A stretch of 64,000 nucleotides of DNA from contig CAVFCI010000005.1 of the NCBI GenBank assembly GCA_963620985.1, positions 1 through 64,000 on the forward strand, in the 5' to 3' direction. The DNA comes from F23-B02 sp963620985. Its GTDB lineage: Bacteria > Bacillota > Clostridia > Oscillospirales > Oscillospiraceae. Of this stretch, positions 24,686 through 32,202 are shown in pieces (the first letter of the stretch is position 1; each line of letters begins with the position of its first letter). Both the position numbers and the translations under genes were made by a program. The notes below the pieces were generated by a model, which saw nothing but the letters and a program-made list of their open reading frames with translations, did no database searches and had not been told where the DNA came from.

Positions 24686-25027
24686 TCAATACAGTATCTG
24701 CTTTACGATGATATCGGTGCCGCTGAGGACGGTCTTTGCTCTCTCGCCGCAGCGCGGGCACCTGCCCTCGTTTTTCACAAGGTCGTACACGGCGCTGCAC
24801 CCTGCACACAGGGCGCGGCTCTTGACGCTCAGAAGCTCAAGCGAGGCATCGGCGAGCACAGGATAGCTCTCCTGCACCATCGGGAAATATTCCTCGAAAA
24901 TATACGGCAGTGCGCCCGACGCCTCGCCCACCTCGAGGACGATGCCGCAGACCCTTTCTATACCGTTTTCCTCTGCGGCGGCGGTCACCGTTTCCGCCAT
25001 CTGCGTTAGCAGACCCAGCTCGTGCAT
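24686..25027 (-). CDS. hypA: HypA-like nickel metallochaperone
   Basis: 113 residues. It begins MHELG, giving the His2 nickel ligand used by HypA, and carries the zinc site CAGC...CPRC (about 72-96). The ATG at 25027 is one base after the stop of the flavoprotein gene; an upstream in-frame start would sit inside that gene. HypA normally inserts Ni into hydrogenases or urease, yet no hydrogenase gene is present here. Its placement inside an iron-sulfur operon suggests either a nickel requirement of a partner or a repurposed chaperone. Confidence 0.82.
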   Translation of the reverse strand: MHELGLLTQMAETVTAAAEENGIERVCGIVLEVGEASGALPYIFEEYFPMVQESYPVLADASLELLSVKSRALCAGCSAVYDLVKNEGRCPRCGERAKTVLSGTDIIVKQILY

Positions 25028-25028
25028 A

Positions 25029-27848
25029 TCACCACTTCCTCGGCTCGGCGGCGCGGAGCTTTTTGGGCTTTGCCTTCTGCTTGACGGCAAGCTTCATAAG
25101 CTTTTTCGTGACAGGCTTTCCTGCATAGGCCGCGTCGATGCGGCGCACGACCTCGCGGCCAACATCTCTCCTGAGCTCCTCGTTCGGCACGGGAAGCTCG
25201 TTATATTTCTTGTGCAGGGTTATGGCATCGAATTTGCAGCGGGTGGTGCACACGCCGCAGCCGATGCAGCGGTTCTCGTCAACGTGAGCCGCGCCGCATT
25301 TCAGGCAGCGTGCAGTCTCAGTCTTGACCTGCTCCTCGGTGAACACTCCGCGCTCGTCGCGCATGGTGAGCTTCTTCGAGACATCAACGGGCGGGAGCTG
25401 ACGGCTTGCGTTATCATAGCTCAGAGCGCCGACATTGTCCTTGTCGATAAATTTATACTCGCGCCTGTCGCGCCCGACGACGAGGTTATTGTCCCATGCG
25501 TAGCGGTGCAGGGATATGGCCGCCTGCTTGCCGCCGGCGATAGCGTCGATGGCGAACTTGGGTCCCGTGAGCACATCGCCTGCAACGAAGATATCCGGCT
25601 GTGCGCTCTGATAGGTGAAGCTGTCGGCTCTGGCGAGGTTTTTGCTATCCTTCTGGAGCATGCCGGTGTCGAGGCCTCCCCAATCCACGGTCTGACCGAC
25701 GGCGGCGATAACGCTGTCGGCTGCAAGCTCGTCGAATACGCCCGTGCCTACAGGCTTTCTTCTGCCCTTTTCGTCGGGCTCGCCGAGCTGCATCCGCTCG
25801 ACCCTGAGAGCGCTTACCCTGCCCTCGCCGAGTGCCTGCACGGGTGCGCACAGGAATTTAAACTCCACACCCTCGGCGCGGGCTTCTTCGACCTCGGCCT
25901 TATCGGCGGGCATCTCGCTTTCGCTGCGGCGGTACACGACCGTAACGCTCTCCGCTCCGCAGCGGCGCGCCGTGCGCGCAACGTCAAGTGCGACATTGCC
26001 GCCGCCTACGACGATGACATTTTTGCCTATATCCGGTGTCTCGCCGCTGTTTACCCCGCGCAGGAAGTCAACGCCGCCGTAAACGCCGCCGAGCTCCTCG
26101 CCGGATATGCGCAGCTTTGCAGACTTCTGTGCGCCGATGGCGAGGAAGAAGCCCTTATAGCCCTCCTTGCGCAGAGCGTCGATGCTTATATCCCTGCCGA
26201 CCTCGACGCCGCATTTGAATTCAACGCCGAGAGCTCTCAGCACCTCGATCTCAGCGTCAACAATGTCCTTTTCAAGCCGGAAGGAAGGAATTCCGTACCT
26301 GAGCATACCGCCCGGGGCGGCATTTTTGTCGAACACCGTGACGCTGTGACCTTCTACGGCAAGATAGTACGCGCAGCTCAGTCCCGCGGGACCTGCGCCG
26401 ATAACGGCGAGCCTTTTGCCCTCCGTGCGTACCTTTTTGGGGATATAGCGCTCCTTTTCGTTCAGTTCGCGGTAAGCGATGAACTTTTTCACCTCGTCGA
26501 TGGAGACAGGAGCATCGACATCGCCGCGGGTGCATACCTTTTCGCAGCGGCGGTTGCAGATGGTTCCGCAGACTGCCGGAAGCGGGTTTTCCTTTTTGAT
26601 GAGCTCAAGGGCTTCACGGTAGCGTCCCTGAGCAGCCATGCGCAGGTAGCCCTGAACGGCGATATGCGCGGGGCATTCGGTCTTGCAGGGAGCCGTGCCG
26701 GTCTCCGGCTGGACATTCTTGCGCGTGGTAAGATAATCGACATTGTATCTCGACTTATCCCACTTGAGCACATTCAGCGTCGTGGGAAGCTCGACGCTCG
26801 CGTATTCCGTCTTATGCTTCTGCGGCAGCTTCTGACCGAGCTTCACGGCATTTGCCGGACACTTTTCGACGCAGCTTCCGCAGGCGACGCATTTGTCCGT
26901 ATCGACACCGGCAACGAAGTTTGATTTCTGCATATTGTACGCGCAGGTGTACATGGAAACACGCAGCGACATGCAGCTTTCATAGTCGCAGTTGCAGATA
27001 TACTCGATGTTCTCCGCGCCCTCGTGGTTGCACACATTGTGGACATAGCCGCGCTCGTCGGCAAGCTTTAAGCGCTCTATGTATTCCTCGCGTGTGACTC
27101 GCTTTGCCTTACCTGTGCGCACGAGATAATCGGCGTAATAGCCCAGCGGCATGCACCAGCATATATCGGGGTCGTTGCCCAGCTCGCCGTACTGCTTTCT
27201 TATCTTGCGGCAGATGCACTCCATTATCGCATAGCTGCCGTTGGCATTATTGTCGATAAGGTGCCGGAGATTTTCCCACGACTCGACATGCGTCTCGTTT
27301 TTCAGGGCGCTTTCTATCGGCACGGGACGGTGAACGCCGTGGTTTGCCATCGGCAGCAGTATTCCGTTTCCTGTCGCCATGACCTCGGTCTGCTTTACAA
27401 AGCCCACCGCGAGCTCGGGATAGTTTTTGTACTGGTCGCAGTCAAGCCCGCCGAGCATAAGCTGCTCCAGCATGCCGACAACAAAGATCGGAAGCTCCAC
27501 GCGGTCTACACCCTTTTCGTCGGGTCTGTAGATAAGCACGCCTATCCTGCACAGCTCGTCGGCGATTTTAGCGGTGTACTCAACACTTTTTCCTGCCATT
27601 TCTGCAAGCTCGTCGATGTATGTCGCCTTGCGGAGCGTAAGACAGCTGGCTATCTCTATCTGCTCGTCGCTCAGCAGTCTGTCGAGCATGAAATAAGCTC
27701 CCGAATTCATTCCCATCTGCGCAAAGGCCGGATCGACATGGCTTATAAACTCGATAAGATTCTGCCTCGGCTCCTTTGACGAATTTTCCATGTAATCCTT
27801 CATCATTTCCCACTCCTTAGGAGTGAAATCAGGCACCTTGTTATTCAT
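25029..27848 (-). CDS. Nfn/GltD-like iron-sulfur flavoprotein oxidoreductase
   Basis: 939 residues. The N-terminal third contains a helical/winged-helix-like part and a cysteine-rich segment (CICRKIRK ... ICWCMPLG) followed by a ferredoxin module (CVACGSCVEKCP, about 310-325). The centre resembles the small subunit of glutamate synthase and NfnB: a Cys-rich cluster region (CKTECPAH, CGTICNRRCEKVCTRGD), an FAD site (AVIGAGPAGLSCAYYLAVEGHSV) and an NAD(P) site (VIVVGGGNVALDVARTARR). The C-terminus adds one more ferredoxin motif (CIGCGVCTTRCKFDA). It probably transfers electrons from NAD(P)H, possibly with bifurcation, to the dehydratase-like partners downstream. GGGGGA precedes the ATG at 27848. 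Confidence 0.85.
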   Translation of the reverse strand: MNNKVPDFTPKEWEMMKDYMENSSKEPRQNLIEFISHVDPAFAQMGMNSGAYFMLDRLLSDEQIEIASCLTLRKATYIDELAEMAGKSVEYTAKIADELCRIGVLIYRPDEKGVDRVELPIFVVGMLEQLMLGGLDCDQYKNYPELAVGFVKQTEVMATGNGILLPMANHGVHRPVPIESALKNETHVESWENLRHLIDNNANGSYAIMECICRKIRKQYGELGNDPDICWCMPLGYYADYLVRTGKAKRVTREEYIERLKLADERGYVHNVCNHEGAENIEYICNCDYESCMSLRVSMYTCAYNMQKSNFVAGVDTDKCVACGSCVEKCPANAVKLGQKLPQKHKTEYASVELPTTLNVLKWDKSRYNVDYLTTRKNVQPETGTAPCKTECPAHIAVQGYLRMAAQGRYREALELIKKENPLPAVCGTICNRRCEKVCTRGDVDAPVSIDEVKKFIAYRELNEKERYIPKKVRTEGKRLAVIGAGPAGLSCAYYLAVEGHSVTVFDKNAAPGGMLRYGIPSFRLEKDIVDAEIEVLRALGVEFKCGVEVGRDISIDALRKEGYKGFFLAIGAQKSAKLRISGEELGGVYGGVDFLRGVNSGETPDIGKNVIVVGGGNVALDVARTARRCGAESVTVVYRRSESEMPADKAEVEEARAEGVEFKFLCAPVQALGEGRVSALRVERMQLGEPDEKGRRKPVGTGVFDELAADSVIAAVGQTVDWGGLDTGMLQKDSKNLARADSFTYQSAQPDIFVAGDVLTGPKFAIDAIAGGKQAAISLHRYAWDNNLVVGRDRREYKFIDKDNVGALSYDNASRQLPPVDVSKKLTMRDERGVFTEEQVKTETARCLKCGAAHVDENRCIGCGVCTTRCKFDAITLHKKYNELPVPNEELRRDVGREVVRRIDAAYAGKPVTKKLMKLAVKQKAKPKKLRAAEPRKW

Positions 27849-27888
27849 AACGTAATCCCCCAATTCGTTATTTTTGTATCTAAGCCGT

Positions 27889-27894
27889 ATTATA
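27889..27894 (-). promoter_or_regulatory. -10 box of the redox operon
   Basis: A perfect TATAAT on the minus strand 41 bases ahead of the start codon. The -35 region (GGCATA) is poor, so an activator may be needed. Confidence 0.4.
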
Positions 27895-27968
27895 AGGCTT
27901 GGAGCCGCGCCTATGCCTTCACAGAATGCGCAAAGTGTGAAGCTTTTTCACAGGTGTCCTAAAATGAG

Positions 27969-27997
27969 AAAAAACCGCCTTAAAAAAGCGGTTTTTT
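27969..27997. terminator. bidirectional terminator
   Basis: AAAAAACCGC (27969-27978) pairs with GCGGTTTTTT (27988-27997). It ends the minus-strand ogt operon. Confidence 0.75.
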
Positions 27998-28010
27998 CAT
28001 TTTTCGATTT

Positions 28011-28487
28011 TCATTTTGCATTTTCAAGCTTGAGAAGGAATATTTTTTTGTCCACTCCCGCGGCGTAGCCGGTGAGGCTGCCGTCTGCGCCGAGAACGCG
28101 ATGGCAGGGCACGATGATGCCTATCGGGTTATGCCCCACCGCTCCGCCGACGGCCTGTGCGCTGTTTACGCCGAGTGCCGCCGCTATCTCGCCGTAGCTG
28201 ACGGTCTTGCCGTAGGGTATCTTCATGAGCTCCGCCCACACGCGGCAGCGAAAGGGAGAGCCGTGCAGCTCCAAAGGCGGCATGAAGTCGGGCTCGGAGC
28301 CGGAAAAGTATATATCGAGCCAGCGCAGCGTCTGCGCGAGCACGGGCGTGAGCTCGTCGCGGCGTTCATCCTCCAGCCCCTCGGCAAAATACCTCGCGCC
28401 GCAGAACCACAGTCCCGTGAGTCCCTTGTCGTTTGCCGCAAGCAGGATATCGCCCAGCGGGGAGGCATATTTATATGTATACGTCAT
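28011..28487 (-). CDS. ogt: methylated-DNA-protein-cysteine methyltransferase
   Basis: 158 residues. It removes alkyl groups from O6-alkylguanine by suicide transfer to Cys128 in the invariant IVPCHRV motif. The helix-turn-helix region (IPYGKTVSYGEIAAALG) and the C-terminal LTGYAAGVDKKIFLLKLE are typical. The ATG at 28487 is used because the alignment with family N-termini begins MTYTYKYASPLGDI and GGGAGGG lies upstream. It is the last gene of the operon led by the DUF2975/XRE pair. Confidence 0.93.
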   Translation of the reverse strand: MTYTYKYASPLGDILLAANDKGLTGLWFCGARYFAEGLEDERRDELTPVLAQTLRWLDIYFSGSEPDFMPPLELHGSPFRCRVWAELMKIPYGKTVSYGEIAAALGVNSAQAVGGAVGHNPIGIIVPCHRVLGADGSLTGYAAGVDKKIFLLKLENAK

Positions 28488-28489
28488 TT

Positions 28490-29314
28490 TCACTCGCCCT
28501 CCCAGCCTACAATGCATCTTTGCATGACACACACATTGTCCTCGCGGCAATAAAGCGCCGATATGCTCCCGTCATCTGGCTGGAACACCTCGTACTGCGT
28601 TCCTATCTGCGAGACCGTGCCCACGACGATATATGCAGCCGTGCTTTCCATGCTGTCCGGCAGCGCACCGGGCGTGAAGCTCTCGCTTGACAGGAGCTTG
28701 CCCGCGGCATCAAACTGCGAAACGATTATCTTCTCCGGCTCGGATATGACCTCGGCCTCGATATTTACGCTCGTACCGTATGTAAGCATTTTGCCGTTTT
28801 CATAGCGCTTTACGCTTTCGCTGAGCGGAAGGCTGCTGCTCATGCCGGGCTCACCCTCGAACTGATTTCCCTGTCCGCCGACGGCATAGAGCTCGCCGGA
28901 CGCGGTCTGATAAACGGGGTTATAGAAAAGCATGTCCTTAAAGCTCGTGCCGAGGTAAAGCTTTGCTTTCATAGCCACGCTCTGCCCGTCATCGTTTATA
29001 GCATGCACATCGCAGTATTTATCCGTGAACGCCGCGTCAATATGCGTCACTACAGCATTGTCCGTATCGTCCCCGACCGTAAAGAAGCACTGCATCCCCT
29101 CAACGCCGTTGAACACATACTCTCCGTCAACACGCTCGGCATATACCTTGCCGTCGCCTCCTTCCGTCAGCGGCTGCGCGGTGATAAGCATGCCCATGAG
29201 CCTGTCGGCCTGCTCTACCATCGTAAGCCTTCCCGAAGAGCCGAGAGCGTAGGCTGCCGCCATCGCGCCGAGTATCAGGGCGGCAATTATGATAGTTTTC
29301 AGCGTCTTATTCAT
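28490..29314 (-). CDS. signal-anchored protein of unknown function
   Basis: 274 residues. One N-terminal hydrophobic helix (TIIIAALILGAMAAAYAL) acts as anchor or signal. The rest is a soluble, probably extracytoplasmic, domain with many strands and no recognised family. It starts eight bases inside the XRE regulator gene and ends two bases before the ogt start, so it is fully embedded in the operon. Confidence 0.65.
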   Translation of the reverse strand: MNKTLKTIIIAALILGAMAAAYALGSSGRLTMVEQADRLMGMLITAQPLTEGGDGKVYAERVDGEYVFNGVEGMQCFFTVGDDTDNAVVTHIDAAFTDKYCDVHAINDDGQSVAMKAKLYLGTSFKDMLFYNPVYQTASGELYAVGGQGNQFEGEPGMSSSLPLSESVKRYENGKMLTYGTSVNIEAEVISEPEKIIVSQFDAAGKLLSSESFTPGALPDSMESTAAYIVVGTVSQIGTQYEVFQPDDGSISALYCREDNVCVMQRCIVGWEGE

Positions 29315-29531
29315 CTTCGTCCTCCAATATGCCGTCAAATTTCAAAATATCGCCCACGTCGCAGCCAAGGTAGTAGCATATCTTATTTATCGTGCCGAAT
29401 CTTATGCCCTTTGCCCTGCCGCTGCGCAGTATCGAGAGGTTTGCCTCCGTTATCCCTATGAGCGAGCACAGCTCCTTCGAGGTCATGCCGCGCTGCTTCA
29501 AAACATCCTCAAGATGCACCCGTATCGCCAT
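29307..29531 (-). CDS. XRE-family (Cro/CI-type) regulator, YozG-like
   Basis: 74 residues, nearly all helix-turn-helix: TSKELCSLIGITEANLSILRSGRAKGIRFGTINKICYYLGCDVGDIL. This compact class is characteristically encoded next to DUF2975 membrane proteins, as here (gap nine bases). It probably binds the two inverted repeats in front of the operon and is modulated by the membrane partner. Confidence 0.85.
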   Translation of the reverse strand: MAIRVHLEDVLKQRGMTSKELCSLIGITEANLSILRSGRAKGIRFGTINKICYYLGCDVGDILKFDGILEDEDE

Positions 29532-29540
29532 TTTTGCACC

Positions 29541-30467
29541 TCAGATGAAAAGCTCGTTATCATCGCGCAGCTTGCGGTTTTCAACCATGATGCGCGTGAG
29601 CAGCAGGGCAAACAGCGTAAATGCGATGCTGAAAACGGGTATTTGCAGGCTCGTTCTGATGTTTGAAAGGGAGTCCAGAAGCAGCACCTGCATGACGTTG
29701 AAGCCCGCAGTCAGCGCCGCGGTTGCAACGAGCGTCGAGCAGCACAGCTTGGTCAGGCGCTCTGACTTCTGCGGAAGAGCTGCCGCGTCGCCGCTCCAGG
29801 CCGCGTCCATGAACTCGCCGATGTGGATTATTATCACGATATTCAAAGCATACGGCAGCTTGAACACCGCGAAAAACAGCAGCGAAAACAGCGCGTCAAG
29901 GCCGCCGAAGCCCGCGGCTGAAATAAGCTGAACCGTGCCCGCGCCGTAGGCCACGATATTGGCGGCGCACAGCATCGCAAGCGCGTACAGCGCCGTATTG
30001 AAATAGCCCATGAGCCTATCCCTGTCGCCCTCGCGCAGCAGACGGACAACGTGCACGACAAAATACAGTATCAGCACCGACCACGCTGTTATGCTGAACA
30101 TGAGCTTTGCATAGCTTCCTGTGTCGTCATACGGCGTCATCAGCTTTATCGGGTTTGTCATAACGTAAAGCGTCGCGCAGACGGAGACTGCAAACAGCAC
30201 AAGCAGCGCCCGCTCGACCGGCGTTTTGCCGCTGCCGCGCACGGCAGGGATCACAGGCAGCAGCGACAGCCCCACCCACAGCGCACAGGCTGCGCCCGCG
30301 CCCACGCTGCCCGTCTCGTGAAGCGCAAGCAGTCCCGCACCTATCTGCTCAAAGGGAAAATTGAAAACCGACGTAAACGAATCCGGCAGCTTTTGCGTCA
30401 GCACATTGAGAATGATGATAAACGCGCTTTCCGCAGAAAGAACAGCAAACAGCTTCTTTCTGTTCAT
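29541..30467 (-). CDS. DUF2975-like membrane protein
   Basis: 308 residues with about eight hydrophobic segments. The C-terminal signature (LLLTRIMVENRKLRDDNELFI) is that of DUF2975 proteins, which usually have four helices, so this one seems extended at the N-terminus. The coupling with an XRE regulator is conserved in Firmicutes and suggests a membrane-controlled repressor system. AGGAGGG precedes the ATG. Confidence 0.68.
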   Translation of the reverse strand: MNRKKLFAVLSAESAFIIILNVLTQKLPDSFTSVFNFPFEQIGAGLLALHETGSVGAGAACALWVGLSLLPVIPAVRGSGKTPVERALLVLFAVSVCATLYVMTNPIKLMTPYDDTGSYAKLMFSITAWSVLILYFVVHVVRLLREGDRDRLMGYFNTALYALAMLCAANIVAYGAGTVQLISAAGFGGLDALFSLLFFAVFKLPYALNIVIIIHIGEFMDAAWSGDAAALPQKSERLTKLCCSTLVATAALTAGFNVMQVLLLDSLSNIRTSLQIPVFSIAFTLFALLLTRIMVENRKLRDDNELFI

Positions 30468-30484
30468 GGTTCAGCCCTCCTCAA

Positions 30485-30503
30485 ATTATTGTTTTTCGAT
30501 AAT
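30485..30503 (-). promoter_or_regulatory. operator 2 of the DUF2975/XRE operon
   Basis: ATTATTG-N5-CGATAAT, an imperfect palindrome lying just downstream of the -10 box. It matches the second site at 30521-30539; centres are 36 bp apart. Confidence 0.65.
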
Positions 30504-30506
30504 TTA

Positions 30507-30535
30507 ACTATAGCTTACAAATTATCGTTTGTCAA
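30507..30535 (-). promoter_or_regulatory. consensus sigma-A promoter of the DUF2975/XRE operon
   Basis: On the minus strand TTGACA (30535-30530), a 17-base spacer and TATAGT (30512-30507). Confidence 0.8.
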
Positions 30536-30539
30536 TAAT
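30521..30539 (-). promoter_or_regulatory. operator 1 overlapping the -35 box
   Basis: ATTATCG-N5-CAATAAT covers the TTGACA box, so binding there would block RNA polymerase. It is a likely autoregulatory site of the XRE protein. Confidence 0.65.
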
Positions 30540-30585
30540 TTTTTGTGATATTAGCAAAATTCATACCCATGTGCTTTTTCGTCAT

Positions 30586-30614
30586 TTGCCTTTTTCGCTT
30601 TGCTGCGTTAAAAT
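30586..30614 (+). promoter_or_regulatory. promoter of the sodium symporter gene
   Basis: TTGCCT, a 17-base spacer and TAAAAT. A short stem (AAAAAGTC at 30616-30623 with GACTTTTT at 30636-30643) follows in the leader. Confidence 0.5.
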
Positions 30615-30658
30615 GAAAAAGTCTTTGGAAAAGAGGACTTTTTGTCAGGAGAGAGCAT

Positions 30659-31981
30659 ATGAAAAAAACAAAGAATTTTGCGAGCCGCTGGGGCTTTATC
30701 CTCGCTTCGGTCGGCTCTGCCGTCGGCATGGCCAATGTCTGGGGCTTTCCGAACAAGCTCGGCGCGAACGGAGGCGGCGCGTTCCTGCTGATCTATCTGC
30801 TGTTCGTGTTCATTTTCAGCTATGTCGGGCTGCCCGCCGAGTTTGCCATGGGCAGACGTGCGCGCACCGGAACGCTGGGCGCATACGAAAGCGCATGGGC
30901 GACACGCGGCAGAGCTGCCGGAAAGGCCGGCGGTATACTCGGCTGGCTCCCTCTGGCCGGTTCGCTGTGCATTGCCATCGGCTATGCCGTCATAGTGACG
31001 TACATACTCAAGGCGCTGTTTGACTCACTTGCCGGAACGCTCATGACAGCCGATGCCGCGGCATGGTTCGGCGAGTTTTCCTCAACGCCGTACTCGGTCG
31101 TACCGTTTCACGTTATCGTCGTGGCCGGTACGCTTCTGACGCTCTATTTCGGCGCTCACAGCATCGAAAAGACAAACAAGGTCATGATGCCGCTGTTTTT
31201 CCTCATTTTCATCGTGCTGGCGGTTCGCGTCGCGTTTCTTCCTGGCGCTGCGGAGGGCTATAGATTCATGTTCACACCGCGCTGGGAGGCGCTGTGCGAC
31301 CCGATGATCTGGATCTGGGCGATGGGACAGGCCTTTTTCTCGCTGTCTGTCACGGGCAGCGGTATGATAGTTTACGGCGCGTATCTTTCCGACGGCGAGG
31401 ATGTCGTGGACGCTGCACAGCACACCGCGCTGTTTGACACGATAGCTGCCGTCGTGGCCGCGCTCGTCATTATCCCCGCCTGCTTTGCCTACGGTCAGGA
31501 CGTTGGCGCAGGGCCGAGCCTGTTGTTCGTCACGCTGCCTACGATTTTGCAGGATCTTCCGCTCGGCAGACTCTTTGCCGTTATCCTCTACATTGCGATG
31601 ATCTTCGCTGGAGTCAGCTCCCTGCAAAATATGTTCGAGGCCGTTGCGGAGTCGCTGATGCACAAATTCCCCAAGCTCAGCCGCACGGCGGTGCTCGCGC
31701 TCCTGTGCGTTTTATGTCTGGGCTTCGGCATCGGCATGGAGCCTATATCCAAGTGGGGGCCGTGGATGGATCTCGTATCGATCTACATCATCCCCATCGG
31801 TGCGACGCTCGGCGCAGCGTCATGGTTCTATGTGATGAAAAAAAGCGAGCTCATGAACGCCGTGAACACGGGTGCCGTCAGACACCGCGGCGAGCTCTGG
31901 TACTGCATGGGACGCTATGTCTATGTTCCGCTCGCGCTCATCCTCTGCTGCGTTGCACTGTTCAAGCACGTCGCCTTTTGA
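30659..31981 (+). CDS. sodium-dependent transporter of the NSS (SNF) family
   Basis: 440 residues with about eleven transmembrane helices. Helix 1 has the family motif WGFILASVGSAVGMANVWGFPN, which forms the Na+ and substrate sites in LeuT-type folds, and the GGGAFLLIYL stretch follows. It imports an amino acid or amine together with sodium. Bacterial members mostly carry amino acids such as tryptophan, leucine or tyrosine, but the substrate cannot be read here. AGGAGAG precedes the ATG. Single-gene unit ended by the terminator at 31995-32022. Confidence 0.9.
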   Translation: MKKTKNFASRWGFILASVGSAVGMANVWGFPNKLGANGGGAFLLIYLLFVFIFSYVGLPAEFAMGRRARTGTLGAYESAWATRGRAAGKAGGILGWLPLAGSLCIAIGYAVIVTYILKALFDSLAGTLMTADAAAWFGEFSSTPYSVVPFHVIVVAGTLLTLYFGAHSIEKTNKVMMPLFFLIFIVLAVRVAFLPGAAEGYRFMFTPRWEALCDPMIWIWAMGQAFFSLSVTGSGMIVYGAYLSDGEDVVDAAQHTALFDTIAAVVAALVIIPACFAYGQDVGAGPSLLFVTLPTILQDLPLGRLFAVILYIAMIFAGVSSLQNMFEAVAESLMHKFPKLSRTAVLALLCVLCLGFGIGMEPISKWGPWMDLVSIYIIPIGATLGAASWFYVMKKSELMNAVNTGAVRHRGELWYCMGRYVYVPLALILCCVALFKHVAF

Positions 31982-31994
31982 ATGTATATATGAA

Positions 31995-32022
31995 AAAGGG
32001 CTCCCCGTCGGGAGCTCTTTTT
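31995..32022 (+). terminator. Rho-independent terminator
   Basis: Stem GGGCTCCC/GGGAGCTC (one G-U pair) with a CGTC loop and a T6 tail. It lies between convergent genes. Confidence 0.75.
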
Positions 32023-32202
32023 TCAGCCTTTGACTGCAATTATTGTCAGCACGAGCATCACTGCAAATATCACGCCGCCGATGACGCTTACGACGGTGTA
32101 TATCTTCCTTGACTCCGCGTCGTCTTTCTCGGTTTTCAGATAGTACAGACCCGCGATGAGAATAAGTGCTCCGATCACTGTTCCTATAATTTTGACTGCC
32201 AT
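32023..32202 (-). CDS. 59-residue two-helix membrane protein coupled to the metal ATPase
   Basis: A short gene that is easy to miss. The sequence starts MAVKIIGTVIGALILIAGLY, followed by a charged loop (LKTEKDDAESRK) and a second helix (VVSVIGGVIFAVMLVLTIIAV) ending KG. GGAGG lies eight bases ahead, and its ATG shares one base with the TAA of the P-type ATPase (TAATG), the classical coupling arrangement. It is probably an accessory or regulatory subunit of the pump; other small membrane proteins are known to modulate P-type ATPases. No family is recognised. Confidence 0.7.
   Translation of the reverse strand: MAVKIIGTVIGALILIAGLYYLKTEKDDAESRKIYTVVSVIGGVIFAVMLVLTIIAVKG

Noticed and set aside
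24942..26924. 660-codon plus-strand frame
   Set aside because: Antisense shadow of the flavoprotein gene caused by high GC; low-complexity Ala/Leu composition and no start site.
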